From Paractinoplanes maris (GTDB taxonomy: Bacteria; Actinomycetota; Actinomycetes; Mycobacteriales; Micromonosporaceae), in the NCBI RefSeq assembly GCF_023544465.1, contig NZ_JALPVL010000014.1, forward strand, positions 248,001 to 312,000: DNA of 64,000 nt, in the 5' to 3' direction. The position numbers and the translations under genes were made by a program. The notes below the pieces were generated by a model. It searched no databases. It worked only from the letters and a program-made list of their open reading frames with translations, and was not told the origin of the DNA. Numbering within the stretch: position 1 is the stretch's first letter; every line of letters starts with the position of its first letter. Shown one piece after another: positions 57,491 through 64,000 of this stretch.

Positions 57491-57534
57491 GTCATCTCGG
57501 CGATGACAATCCACTTGTCATCGCGGCGATGACA
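57491..57534. promoter_or_regulatory. Two operators of the HSP18-type regulator
   Basis: TGTCATCGCGGCGATGACA (57516-57534) is a perfect palindrome of 9-base arms about one centre base. A second, similar site GTCATCTCGGCGATGAC lies at 57491-57507. The centres are 26 bases apart, between the divergent regulator and hsp20 starts. The left site is nearer the regulator and the right nearer hsp20. Confidence 0.75.
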
Positions 57535-57593
57535 TGTTAGAAAGACCGTATCGCGCATTGACGACCCAGTCGACACCGCGGGAGGTGAAACCC

Positions 57594-58040
57594 ATGTTGA
57601 TGCGCAGCGAACCCTTCACCGAGGTCAACCGACTCGCCCAGCAGCTGTTCGGGGCCACGCCGACCGGCACCTGGACTCGTCCGACGACGATGCCGGTCGA
57701 TGCCATCCGCAACGGCGACGAGTTCGTGATCGCGTTCGACCTGCCCGGCGTGAGCGCCGACAGCATCGACGTCGACGTCGAACGCAACGTGCTGACCGTG
57801 CGCGCCGAGCGCCGCCCCATCGACCTGGGCGATCAGGCCGTCACGCAGCTGACCGAGCGACCGCTCGGCGCGTTCTCCCGGCAGCTGTTCCTCGGCGACG
57901 CCCTGGACACCGAGCGCATCGACGCCGCGTACGAGAACGGGGTCCTGGTCCTGCGGATCCCGATCGCCGAGAAGGCCAAGCCCCGCAAGGTCGCCGTGAC
58001 GGCGGGCCGGACCGGTGAGCAGAAGGTGATCACGAGCTGA
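57594..58040 (+). CDS. Hsp20/alpha-crystallin small heat-shock protein (second copy)
   Basis: 148 residues from ATG at 57594, with GGGAGG seven bases upstream. The crystallin domain runs MPVDAIRNGDEFVIAFDLPG, VDVERNVLTVRAERRP, AFSRQLFLGDALDTERIDAA and ENGVLVLRIPIAEKAKPRKV. It shares 40-50% of residues with the copy at 51870 by eye. Control is through the palindromes at 57491-57534 and the divergent HSP18-type regulator. Confidence 0.93.
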   Translation: MLMRSEPFTEVNRLAQQLFGATPTGTWTRPTTMPVDAIRNGDEFVIAFDLPGVSADSIDVDVERNVLTVRAERRPIDLGDQAVTQLTERPLGAFSRQLFLGDALDTERIDAAYENGVLVLRIPIAEKAKPRKVAVTAGRTGEQKVITS

Positions 58041-58094
58041 CCCGGCGGTCCGCCGGCTCGGCCCTCATCCGTTCGACAAGGCGGGTGGTGAAAC

Positions 58095-58385
58095 ATGTTC
58101 GACAATTTGGTGGTGCGGGCCCGGACCGCGTTGTCCCCGGAGTGGGATCGCGGTTTCGACGAGGCGTTCGCGGAGCTCGTCAGCAGCGACCCCGACCTGG
58201 TTCAGGCGGAGTTCGACGAGCTGATCGCCGCCTCGTGGCCGGACTCGTCCGGTCCCGCGCCGCCGCCCGCGCCCAGTTCCGATTCCGCGTCACTGCCCGG
58301 CGGCGCGGCGGCCCCTGCGGCCGTCACACCGCCGGACGAGCCGACGGCCGATCCGCTCACCGACCGTCAACGTCCACCGCCGTGA
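58095..58385 (+). CDS. Small protein downstream of hsp20
   Basis: 96 residues, ATG at 58095 after GGTGG. Residues 1-50 are acidic and helical (MFDNLVVRARTALSPEWDRG, FDEAFAELVSSDPDLVQAEF). The rest is a disordered Pro/Ala/Ser tail ending TDRQRPPP. I know of no function. It is 54 bases after hsp20 on the same strand and may be heat-induced with it. A short hairpin (CCGGCGG/CCGCCGG) lies between them. Confidence 0.7.
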   Translation: MFDNLVVRARTALSPEWDRGFDEAFAELVSSDPDLVQAEFDELIAASWPDSSGPAPPPAPSSDSASLPGGAAAPAAVTPPDEPTADPLTDRQRPPP

Positions 58386-58442
58386 CATCACCACCGGGCT
58401 CGCCTGCCGGTTCGGCCGGCGAGCCCGCGCGGGCCGGAAGCA

Positions 58443-59162
58443 TCAGCGCGATGCGCCCGGTGACCGTTGAACGGCGGCGACCATGGTCGCGGCGACCTCG
58501 CGGAGCTTGCGGTTGCTGTTCTGGGAGATCTGGGTGAGCACGGCGAAGGCGTCGTCCGGACCGCATCGCTGTTCGGCCATGATGATGCCCTTGGCCTGCT
58601 CGATGACGGCCCGGCTGTCCATCGCCTGCTGCAGCTGCCGGGCGAGGTCCGCGGTGTGGTGATAGGCGTAGGCGTTGGCCAGGGCGACCGACGCGTACCC
58701 GGCGAACGACTGCGCCAGGGCGATGGATCGGTCGTCGAACGCGGCCGGCCGCCGGCCGTAGATGTTGAGGGCTCCGCTGATGTCGTCCAGCAGGGGCAGG
58801 CCGACCGACAGCACGCTGCCGGCTCCCGCGGCGGCCGCCCGCGGGGCCCAGCCGGCCCAGCGGGTGTCGCCGGCGGTGTCGGGCACGGAGATGGTCCGAT
58901 GTTCGGCGGCTGCCTGCAGGCACGGTCCACGATGGTGTTCGTACTGTCGTTCGTCCAGCACCCGCGCGAGATCTCCGGTGCAGGCGGCGGTGTAGGGGCC
59001 GTCCGGCCGGACCAGGGTGATGGACACGTCGGCGGCGCCGGGCAGCGCCTGTCGCGCGACAGCGGCGACCTGGCTCAGGACATCGTCGAGGCTGGTCTCG
59101 CTGAGCTTGACGCGGCCGAGTCGGGCGAAGACAGCAAGCGGGTCGGTCGGGGCGTGCGTCAT
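58443..59162 (-). CDS. GAF-ANTAR RNA-binding regulator (copy 1)
   Basis: 239 residues. The GAF domain (about 25-165) has ITLVRPDGPYTAACTGDLAR, CLQAAAEHRTISVPDTAGDT and SVGLPLLDDISGALNIYGRR. The ANTAR domain (about 175-235) is LQQAMDSRAVIEQAKGIIMA, CGPDDAFAVLTQISQNSNRK and LREVAATMV. ANTAR binds paired RNA stem-loops to prevent termination. This is one of four paralogues within 6 kb. Confidence 0.93.
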   Translation of the reverse strand: MTHAPTDPLAVFARLGRVKLSETSLDDVLSQVAAVARQALPGAADVSITLVRPDGPYTAACTGDLARVLDERQYEHHRGPCLQAAAEHRTISVPDTAGDTRWAGWAPRAAAAGAGSVLSVGLPLLDDISGALNIYGRRPAAFDDRSIALAQSFAGYASVALANAYAYHHTADLARQLQQAMDSRAVIEQAKGIIMAEQRCGPDDAFAVLTQISQNSNRKLREVAATMVAAVQRSPGASR

Positions 59163-59395
59163 GAATCTCGGGCGATCCTTGCAACGGGCACGGTGCCATG
59201 GCGATGGCCGTGCGAGTCGGCGGGACAGAGTTGCCGGAAGCCGTCGAGCTTCCTGGCCCGCGCCGCTGCTTGACGCTGGTGGCGGCCCACAGGAGCCGCC
59301 GTGATGACGATAATACGTGTCGGCTCGGCGCCGTTCGGCGCCCTGTCCGGCTGCGTGATCCTGGCCGACGTGCGCTTTCCGGTACGGGTCGGCCC

Positions 59396-59827
59396 TCAGT
59401 ACCGGGCGATGACGTGGTCCGGGTCGGCTACCGCCAGGACATGCTCAGTCATCCCGCCGGCACCCCGCAGAACGAAGAGCTGCCCGGCCTCGGTCGCACG
59501 CCGATGCGTGGCCAGCAGCAGATTGGCGGCGGCGGCACCGAAGAAGGTGACCCCGCTCAGATCGCAACAGACGGCCGGGCGGCCGTTGACGGCCTGCGCC
59601 AGGACGTGTCGCAACAAAGGCTCGGTGTCCACGTCGATATCGCCCTCGGCGGCGATGACCGTCATCCGACCGATCGGCTCGGCGGCGGACGGACCGTGCT
59701 CGGTCCAGCTGCGGACCGCGAGCACCGGGGCGCCGCTGTCATTGACGACAGTCACTGTCACGCCGTCACGAATCGGTCGTCCGTCGAGCTCGATACGCCC
59801 GAGTTCAAAGGTCTGACGAATAGTCAC
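59396..59827 (-). CDS. STAS-domain protein lacking the phospho-serine
   Basis: 143 residues from GTG at 59827. An N-terminal part of about 50 residues (QTFELGRIELDGRPIRDGVT) precedes a STAS domain: MTVIAAEGDIDVDTEPLLRH, VCCDLSGVTFFGAAAANLLL and QLFVLRGAGGMTEHVLA. In anti-anti-sigma factors the turn after VTFF contains a Ser or Thr that is phosphorylated. Here it reads FFGAAA, so the switch residue is absent. It may bind its partner constitutively or serve another role. Confidence 0.85.
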   Translation of the reverse strand: MTIRQTFELGRIELDGRPIRDGVTVTVVNDSGAPVLAVRSWTEHGPSAAEPIGRMTVIAAEGDIDVDTEPLLRHVLAQAVNGRPAVCCDLSGVTFFGAAAANLLLATHRRATEAGQLFVLRGAGGMTEHVLAVADPDHVIARY

Positions 59828-60151
59828 AAGTCCGCCTCTGCCGTCGCCACATGAACGGGCACTTGGCTTGACCCACTGATGAGAGTAATCGCCGGTTGCC
59901 TCGGCCGCCAGCCGACACCACATCGCATCGCGTCCCATCACACGGCTGAGCACAATGGCGCCCGCCATCGGTCCACCCGCGGGCACTACACTGGGATTCT
60001 GTGGTCGGTCCATCTGTCGGGCCGACGAGCCCGGCGTCAAGAAGTGGCGCAGGTCCCGGCTCCCCCGCCGTGGTGGAGAAGCCTGCAGTGACCTGCGCAC
60101 CAGCTCGTCTCTGATCGACGCTGTTGTGCCCTTTTCCAGGGATGTCCCGCC
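59828..60151. other. 324-base divergent control region
   Basis: It separates the leftward STAS gene and the rightward GAF-ANTAR gene (copy 2). TTGACC near 59871 and TACACT near 59986 are possible -35 and -10 fragments, but they do not pair at normal spacing. AGGGATG precedes the rightward GTG start. No palindrome of note and no reliable small ORF were seen. Confidence 0.4.
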
Positions 60152-60865
60152 GTGGCAGATCAACAGCCCCTCGACCCCACGTACGCTTTCGCCGAGCTCG
60201 GCCGGATCAAACTCGCCGACACCGACCTCGAAGGTGTGCTGCAGCAGGTCGCCACCCTGGCCAAGCGGACGATCGCCGGCGTCGACGAGGCATCGGTGAC
60301 GCTGCTCCGCCGCAAGAAGGCGCACACCGCGGCGTTCACCGGCGATCTGGCCCGCGACATGGACGAACGACAATACGAGGAAGGCGGCGGCCCGTGCTTG
60401 GACGCGGCCGCCGCCGCCGCCGTCCAGTCGGTGCCCGACCTGACTCGGGAGCAACGCTGGCCGCATTACGTGCCGGCCGCACTGAAGGCCGGAGTGCGCA
60501 GCTCGCTGTCGGTCGGCCTGCCCGTCCACGAGAGTGTGAGCGGCGCACTGAATCTGTACTCCACCGAACCCGACGCGTTCGACGAGGACGCGGTCGTGCT
60601 GGCTCAGACCTTCTCCGGCTACGCCGCGGTCGCGCTGGCCAACGCACACCTGTACGACGCGACGGCCACCCTGGCCCAGCACATGCAGGCGGCGATGGAG
60701 CATCGTGCGGTGATCGAGCAGGCCAAGGGCATCATCATGGCCGAGATGCACTGCAGCGCCGATGAGGCGTTCGCCTCGCTCAGCAAGATGTCGCAGAACT
60801 CCAATCGCAAGCTCCACGACGTCGCCACGGCCCTGGTCCGCAAGGCCCAGCGCCCGCCCAGCTGA
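60152..60865 (+). CDS. GAF-ANTAR RNA-binding regulator (copy 2)
   Basis: 237 residues from GTG at 60152, with AGGGATG upstream. GAF: SVTLLRRKKAHTAAFTGDLA, CLDAAAAAAVQSVPDLTREQ and SVGLPVHESVSGALNLYSTE. ANTAR: MQAAMEHRAVIEQAKGIIMA, CSADEAFASLSKMSQNSNRK and LHDVATALV. Very similar to the copies at 58443 and 62784, and reads in the opposite direction to them. Its stop abuts the convergent gene at 60866. Confidence 0.93.
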   Translation: MADQQPLDPTYAFAELGRIKLADTDLEGVLQQVATLAKRTIAGVDEASVTLLRRKKAHTAAFTGDLARDMDERQYEEGGGPCLDAAAAAAVQSVPDLTREQRWPHYVPAALKAGVRSSLSVGLPVHESVSGALNLYSTEPDAFDEDAVVLAQTFSGYAAVALANAHLYDATATLAQHMQAAMEHRAVIEQAKGIIMAEMHCSADEAFASLSKMSQNSNRKLHDVATALVRKAQRPPS

Positions 60866-61324
60866 TCAGTCGGCTACGACCAGTGCCTGCGGGGCGGCCT
60901 GTTTCATCCGGCTGCGCAGCCAGGCGAGCTGGATCGCCGTCTCGCCCTCGCAACGGGTCACGACGTCGAGCAGGTCGCGGTCGCGGGCGCCCTGGGCGGC
61001 TTGGCCGACGACCGTCCAGCAGATGTCGCACTCGGCGGTCATGAGATAGAGGTCCTGCAGGTCGCGCAGCAGGCCGATGCCGCCGGTGCGGGTGCCCCGG
61101 AACAGCTCGGAGTGCAGCCGCTCGGGTTCCTCGGGGGCTTTCTCGGCGTAGCGCCGCGCGAAGGGCTCCAGCCGCGCGGCGTGGTCATCGCAACGCTTCG
61201 CCTGTTGCCGGCAGAGGTGGTCGATGTCCGGCTCCGCGCCGTGCGCGTCGGCCACCTGCCGGAACGCGTCGGCCCGGGCGAGCTGGGCCCGGTGCAGCAG
61301 TCCGAGGTAGTGGGCGAGATGCAT
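60866..61324 (-). CDS. Helical protein coupled to the broken nitrate reductase gene
   Basis: 152 residues, all helical: MHLAHYLGLLHRAQLARADA, FRQVADAHGAEPDIDHLCRQ, then QAKRCDDHAARLEPFARRYA and LLRDLQDLYLMTAECDICWT. The pattern of His, Glu and Cys on long helices looks ferritin-like, but no full metal site can be assigned. It starts two bases from the end of the nitrate reductase pseudogene and on the same strand, so it was part of that operon. It may be an accessory of molybdoenzymes. Function unknown. Confidence 0.75.
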   Translation of the reverse strand: MHLAHYLGLLHRAQLARADAFRQVADAHGAEPDIDHLCRQQAKRCDDHAARLEPFARRYAEKAPEEPERLHSELFRGTRTGGIGLLRDLQDLYLMTAECDICWTVVGQAAQGARDRDLLDVVTRCEGETAIQLAWLRSRMKQAAPQALVVAD

Positions 61325-61326
61325 GG

Positions 61327-62756
61327 TCAGTCGTCCGATCCCGCGAGCTTGGCGATCCGGACCGCGGCCACCTTGAAGAGGGGCTGCTTGGACACCGGGT
61401 CCCAGGCGGTCACGGTCATCTCGTTGGCGGCGCGGGGCCGGCGCCGCGCCGGGTCGACGTCGAAGTAGCCGTAGTGGAAGGGCACGAACACCACGCCGGG
61501 ACGGATGCCGCCGAGCCGGGCCCGCGCTTCGACAGCGCCTCGCGGTGAGGCTATGCCGACCAGGTCACCCTCGGCGATGCCGTGCCGGGCGGCGTCCTGC
61601 GGGTGCAGTTCCACCCACACGTCCGGAGCCGCCGCGTTCAGCTCCGGGGCGCGGCCGGTCTTGGTGCGGGTGTGGAACTGATAGACCGTACGGCCGGTGG
61701 TCAGCAGCAGCGGGTACTCCTCGGACGGCACCTCGGGCGAGGGCTGGTAGTCGGCGGCGGGCAGGAAGGCCCGCCCGGCCGGCTGCTTGGCCCGGTACTG
61801 CTCGGCGGTGAACTCGGCGCCGGTGCTCAGGTCCTGGCCGTAGGTCTCGCAGTAGCCGGGGTCGGTGTTGAACACGCCGTCGGTGTACAGCCGCTCACCA
61901 CCCCACTGGATGCCGCTGCCGCCGCGCAGGCGCTCGTAGGTGATCGCGGTGTAGTCGCAGGGCCGGCCGGCCGAGCAGCGCTGCCAGGCCGCGTACGCCT
62001 GCTCGGGGGTGGTCCAGTCGATCAGCGGGGCGCCGTCGCGGTTGCGGAAGTCCATCCGCCGGGCGTAGTCGAGGAAGATGTCCAGATCGGCCCGGGCCTC
62101 GCCGGGCGGGTCGACCGCCTTCTCGCTCAGATGCACGGTCCGGTCCACATTGGTGAAGGTGCCGGCCGACCATGTGCGCGGCGAGGTACTTCTCGTCGTA
62201 CCAGCCTCGCTTGATCATCTCGTGGAGCAGGCCGTTGAGCAGGGCCTGATTGGTGCCGGCGCGCACCGCCAGGTGCACGTCGGCCTCCCGGGCGACCGGG
62301 GTCGAGCGGGGGTCGACGGCCAGCATCGCCGGCGGGTCGGTCCCGCGGCGCCGGTCCAGCATCCTCATCCACAGCACGGTCTGGGTCGCCGCGACGTTGT
62401 GTCCCCACAGCGCGATCGCGTCGCAGTGGTCCACATCGGTGTAGGAGCCGGGTTGCCCGTCGGTGCCGAAGCTCGCCTTGAGCGCGGCCGCCGCGGTGGC
62501 CGTGCACAACCGGGTGTTGCCGTCCATGTGCGGGGTGCCGATCCCGGCCTTACCGAGCACACCGAGCGTGTAGTACTCCTCCAGGAACAGCTGACCGGTG
62601 GCGTAGAAGCCGAAGTGGCCCCAGCCGCCCGGACCCCGCAGCAGTTCCCGGGAGCGCGCGACCGTCGGCGAGGTGCAGGTCGACCCGGGCCGGCCAGGTC
62701 TCCCCCGGCCCGTACGGTGTCCGCTCGCCCCACGGGTCGGCGATCCGGTCACCCAT
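61327..62756 (-). pseudogene. Assimilatory nitrate reductase-type molybdoenzyme, two internal deletions
   Basis: The reading begins normally at ATG 62756 (MGDRIADPWGERTPYGPGET, with GGAG upstream). After ADG near 62660 it jumps, with a frame change, to ARSRELLRGPGGWGHFGFYA. The part between, which holds the N-terminal Fe4S4 cysteines, is gone. It continues TPHMDGNTRLCTATAAAALK and WYDEKYLAAHMVG, then near 62160 jumps with another frame change to GTFTNVDRTVHLSEKAVDPP and the normal C terminus (KQPLFKVAAVRIAKLAG). About a third of the roughly 700-residue family length is missing. It cannot make a working enzyme. Confidence 0.85.
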
Positions 62757-62783
62757 GGTCCGCTCCGGCCCGCGCCGCGGGGA

Positions 62784-63500
62784 TCATGCTTGTCCCCGGT
62801 GCTGAACGCTGTCCACCAGGGCGGCGGCGACGTCGCGCAGCTTGCGGTTGGTGTCCTGCGACAGCTTGGTCAGGATCTTGAAGGCCTCCTCCGCACTGCA
62901 GTGCCGCCCACCCATCAGGATGCCCTTGGCCTGCTCGATCACGGCACGGCTCTGCATGGCCGCCTGCATCTGCTGGGCCAGGGTGGCCTTCGCGTCGTAC
63001 AGATGCGCGTTCCCCAGCGTGACGGCGGCATAGCCGGAGAACACCTCCGCCAGCTCGACCGCCGTGTTGTCGAAGGCCGCGGCCCGGGTGGCGTAGACGT
63101 TCAGCGCACCGGTGACATCCGCGTGCACCGGCAGACCGACCGACAGCGAGCTGTGCACCCCCGCGTCCAACGCGCGCCGGGCGAAATCCGGCCAGCGTGA
63201 CTCCCGGGCCATGTCGGGCAGCGACAACGTTCCGGCGCCGGCCGAGGCCTCCAGGCACGGTCCGTGCCCCAGCCGGTACTGCGTCTCGTCCAGGGCCAGG
63301 GCGACGTCACCGGTGAACGCCGCGGTCTGCGCCCGCTCGCCCTGGACAAGCGTCACGGTCACCTCGGCGGCCCCGGGAACCGTACGCTTGGCCAGGTCCG
63401 CGATCTTGCGGAGGACGCCCTGGAGGTCGATCTCACTGAGCTTGATCCGGCCGAGCTCGGCAAAGGCGTCGGCCGGGTCGACCGGCTTGTCATCGGTCAT
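62784..63500 (-). CDS. GAF-ANTAR RNA-binding regulator (copy 3)
   Basis: 238 residues. GAF: VTVTLVQGERAQTAAFTGDV, CLEASAGAGTLSLPDMARES and SVGLPVHADVTGALNVYATR. ANTAR: MQAAMQSRAVIEQAKGILMG, CSAEEAFKILTKLSQDTNRK and LRDVAAALV. It begins 27 bases upstream of the nitrate reductase pseudogene start and reads the same way, so it may have controlled that operon by antitermination, as ANTAR proteins such as NasR do in other nitrate assimilation systems. Confidence 0.93.
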   Translation of the reverse strand: MTDDKPVDPADAFAELGRIKLSEIDLQGVLRKIADLAKRTVPGAAEVTVTLVQGERAQTAAFTGDVALALDETQYRLGHGPCLEASAGAGTLSLPDMARESRWPDFARRALDAGVHSSLSVGLPVHADVTGALNVYATRAAAFDNTAVELAEVFSGYAAVTLGNAHLYDAKATLAQQMQAAMQSRAVIEQAKGILMGGRHCSAEEAFKILTKLSQDTNRKLRDVAAALVDSVQHRGQA

Positions 63501-63540
63501 GGCAGTCCCTCCGCTGGTGGATCCGGCTGGTCCGGAACGG

Positions 63541-64000
63541 TCACGTCGGCTCGGTCAGCAGGTCGGTCGCCACGTGACTCAAGGTGGTGCCGGCGTCGGC
63601 GGCACACCCCCGCAGGGTCCGGTAGCCCTGCTCGGCCGTGCAGCTGACCCGGCCGATGAGCAGACCGATCGCGCGCTGGATGATCGCGCGGACGGCGTGG
63701 GCCTCGGCCAGCCCGGCGAGCAGGTCCCGGCTCCCGTCGTCCAGCGTGGCCGACCGGATCGCGGCCTGCTCGCCGTCGCCGGGGCCGATGTCGAAGACGG
63801 TCAGCACCGCCTCGCTGAGCGGCGTCATCGTGACGTGGTCGCGTCCGTACAGATTGAGCGCGGCGATCGTCGTGCCGCTTCCGGCGAACAACGGGATGGA
63901 CAGCGACGCCCGCAAGCCCAGGCGCCACGCCTCGTCCCGGAATCCGGGCCACCGGATGGCAGTGCTCATGTCCGGCACGGCGACCGGCGCGCCCGTGGCG
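63541..64000 (-). CDS. GAF-ANTAR RNA-binding regulator (copy 4), 5' end outside window
   Basis: The last 152 residues of a leftward gene that enters from beyond base 64000. The GAF end (VAVPDMSTAIRWPGFRDEAW, SLSIPLFAGSGTTIAALNLY) leads into an ANTAR domain (AIIQRAIGLLIGRVSCTAEQ, GYRTLRGCAADAGTTLSHVA). It is more diverged than the other three. It ends 40 bases before copy 3. Confidence 0.88.
   Translation of the reverse strand, partial: ATGAPVAVPDMSTAIRWPGFRDEAWRLGLRASLSIPLFAGSGTTIAALNLYGRDHVTMTPLSEAVLTVFDIGPGDGEQAAIRSATLDDGSRDLLAGLAEAHAVRAIIQRAIGLLIGRVSCTAEQGYRTLRGCAADAGTTLSHVATDLLTEPT

Overview
The window is about 72% GC with strongly GC-biased third codon positions. It encodes an F420-type LLM-family oxidoreductase, GAF-ANTAR regulators, a PadR plus membrane-protein pair, a GHKL anti-sigma-type kinase, a class F sortase with a DUF4397 partner, and CIRCE- and HSP18-type heat-shock genes. 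This fits a mycelial or soil actinomycete, most likely Micromonosporaceae (Actinoplanes-like). The genus is an inference from gene content. No rRNA, tRNA or CRISPR was seen.

Layout. 1-8970: part of a secreted GH16-like protein, an epoxide hydrolase, a methyltransferase, a small anchored lysozyme-like protein, then a DUF5666-like secreted protein divergent from an OmpR-type response regulator/histidine kinase pair, then a LysR regulator with a YeiH-type exporter. 9248-14821: a 1699-residue STAND NTPase with about 30 helical repeats and a 125-residue partner; both carry the same short amyloid-like motif, one at its N terminus and the other at its C terminus. 14885-28650: mostly small regulators, membrane proteins and single enzymes (GHKL kinase, DUF4389, BrkB, ThuA with a Gfo/Idh/MocA oxidoreductase, PadR pair, spermidine-synthase-like, phospholipase-D-like, TRIC channel, alpha/beta hydrolase with a divergent GntR regulator).

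28717-45514 is a polyuronide-utilisation locus. Secreted enzymes (GH79, CBM-GH5, a jelly-roll lyase candidate, a BNR-propeller lyase candidate) would cut a uronic-acid polysaccharide. A three-gene ABC importer would take up the products. Saturated uronates would go through uronate dehydrogenase, glucarate dehydratase and 5-dehydro-4-deoxyglucarate dehydratase toward 2-oxoglutarate semialdehyde. Unsaturated uronates would go through KduI and KduD to 2-keto-3-deoxygluconate. An IclR regulator sits in the middle, and four copies of an 18-bp palindrome (CGTCCACATATGTGGACG and variants) lie before the key transcription units, which suggests one regulon. KDG kinase, KDPG aldolase and the semialdehyde dehydrogenase are not in the window.

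45646-64000: SnoaL-like protein, MerR regulator, secreted amidohydrolase-like protein, DICT-domain protein, LLM oxidoreductase, a frameshifted lipoprotein, two Hsp20 genes under different controls (a CIRCE site for one, a divergent HSP18-type regulator with a palindromic operator for the other), a transposase remnant, patatin, a sortase pair, a GAF-SpoIIE phosphatase, a STAS protein without the usual serine, four GAF-ANTAR proteins (the last cut by the window end), and an assimilatory nitrate reductase broken by two internal deletions. Many intergenic gaps carry short tandem repeats of 17, 32, 47 and 57 bp.
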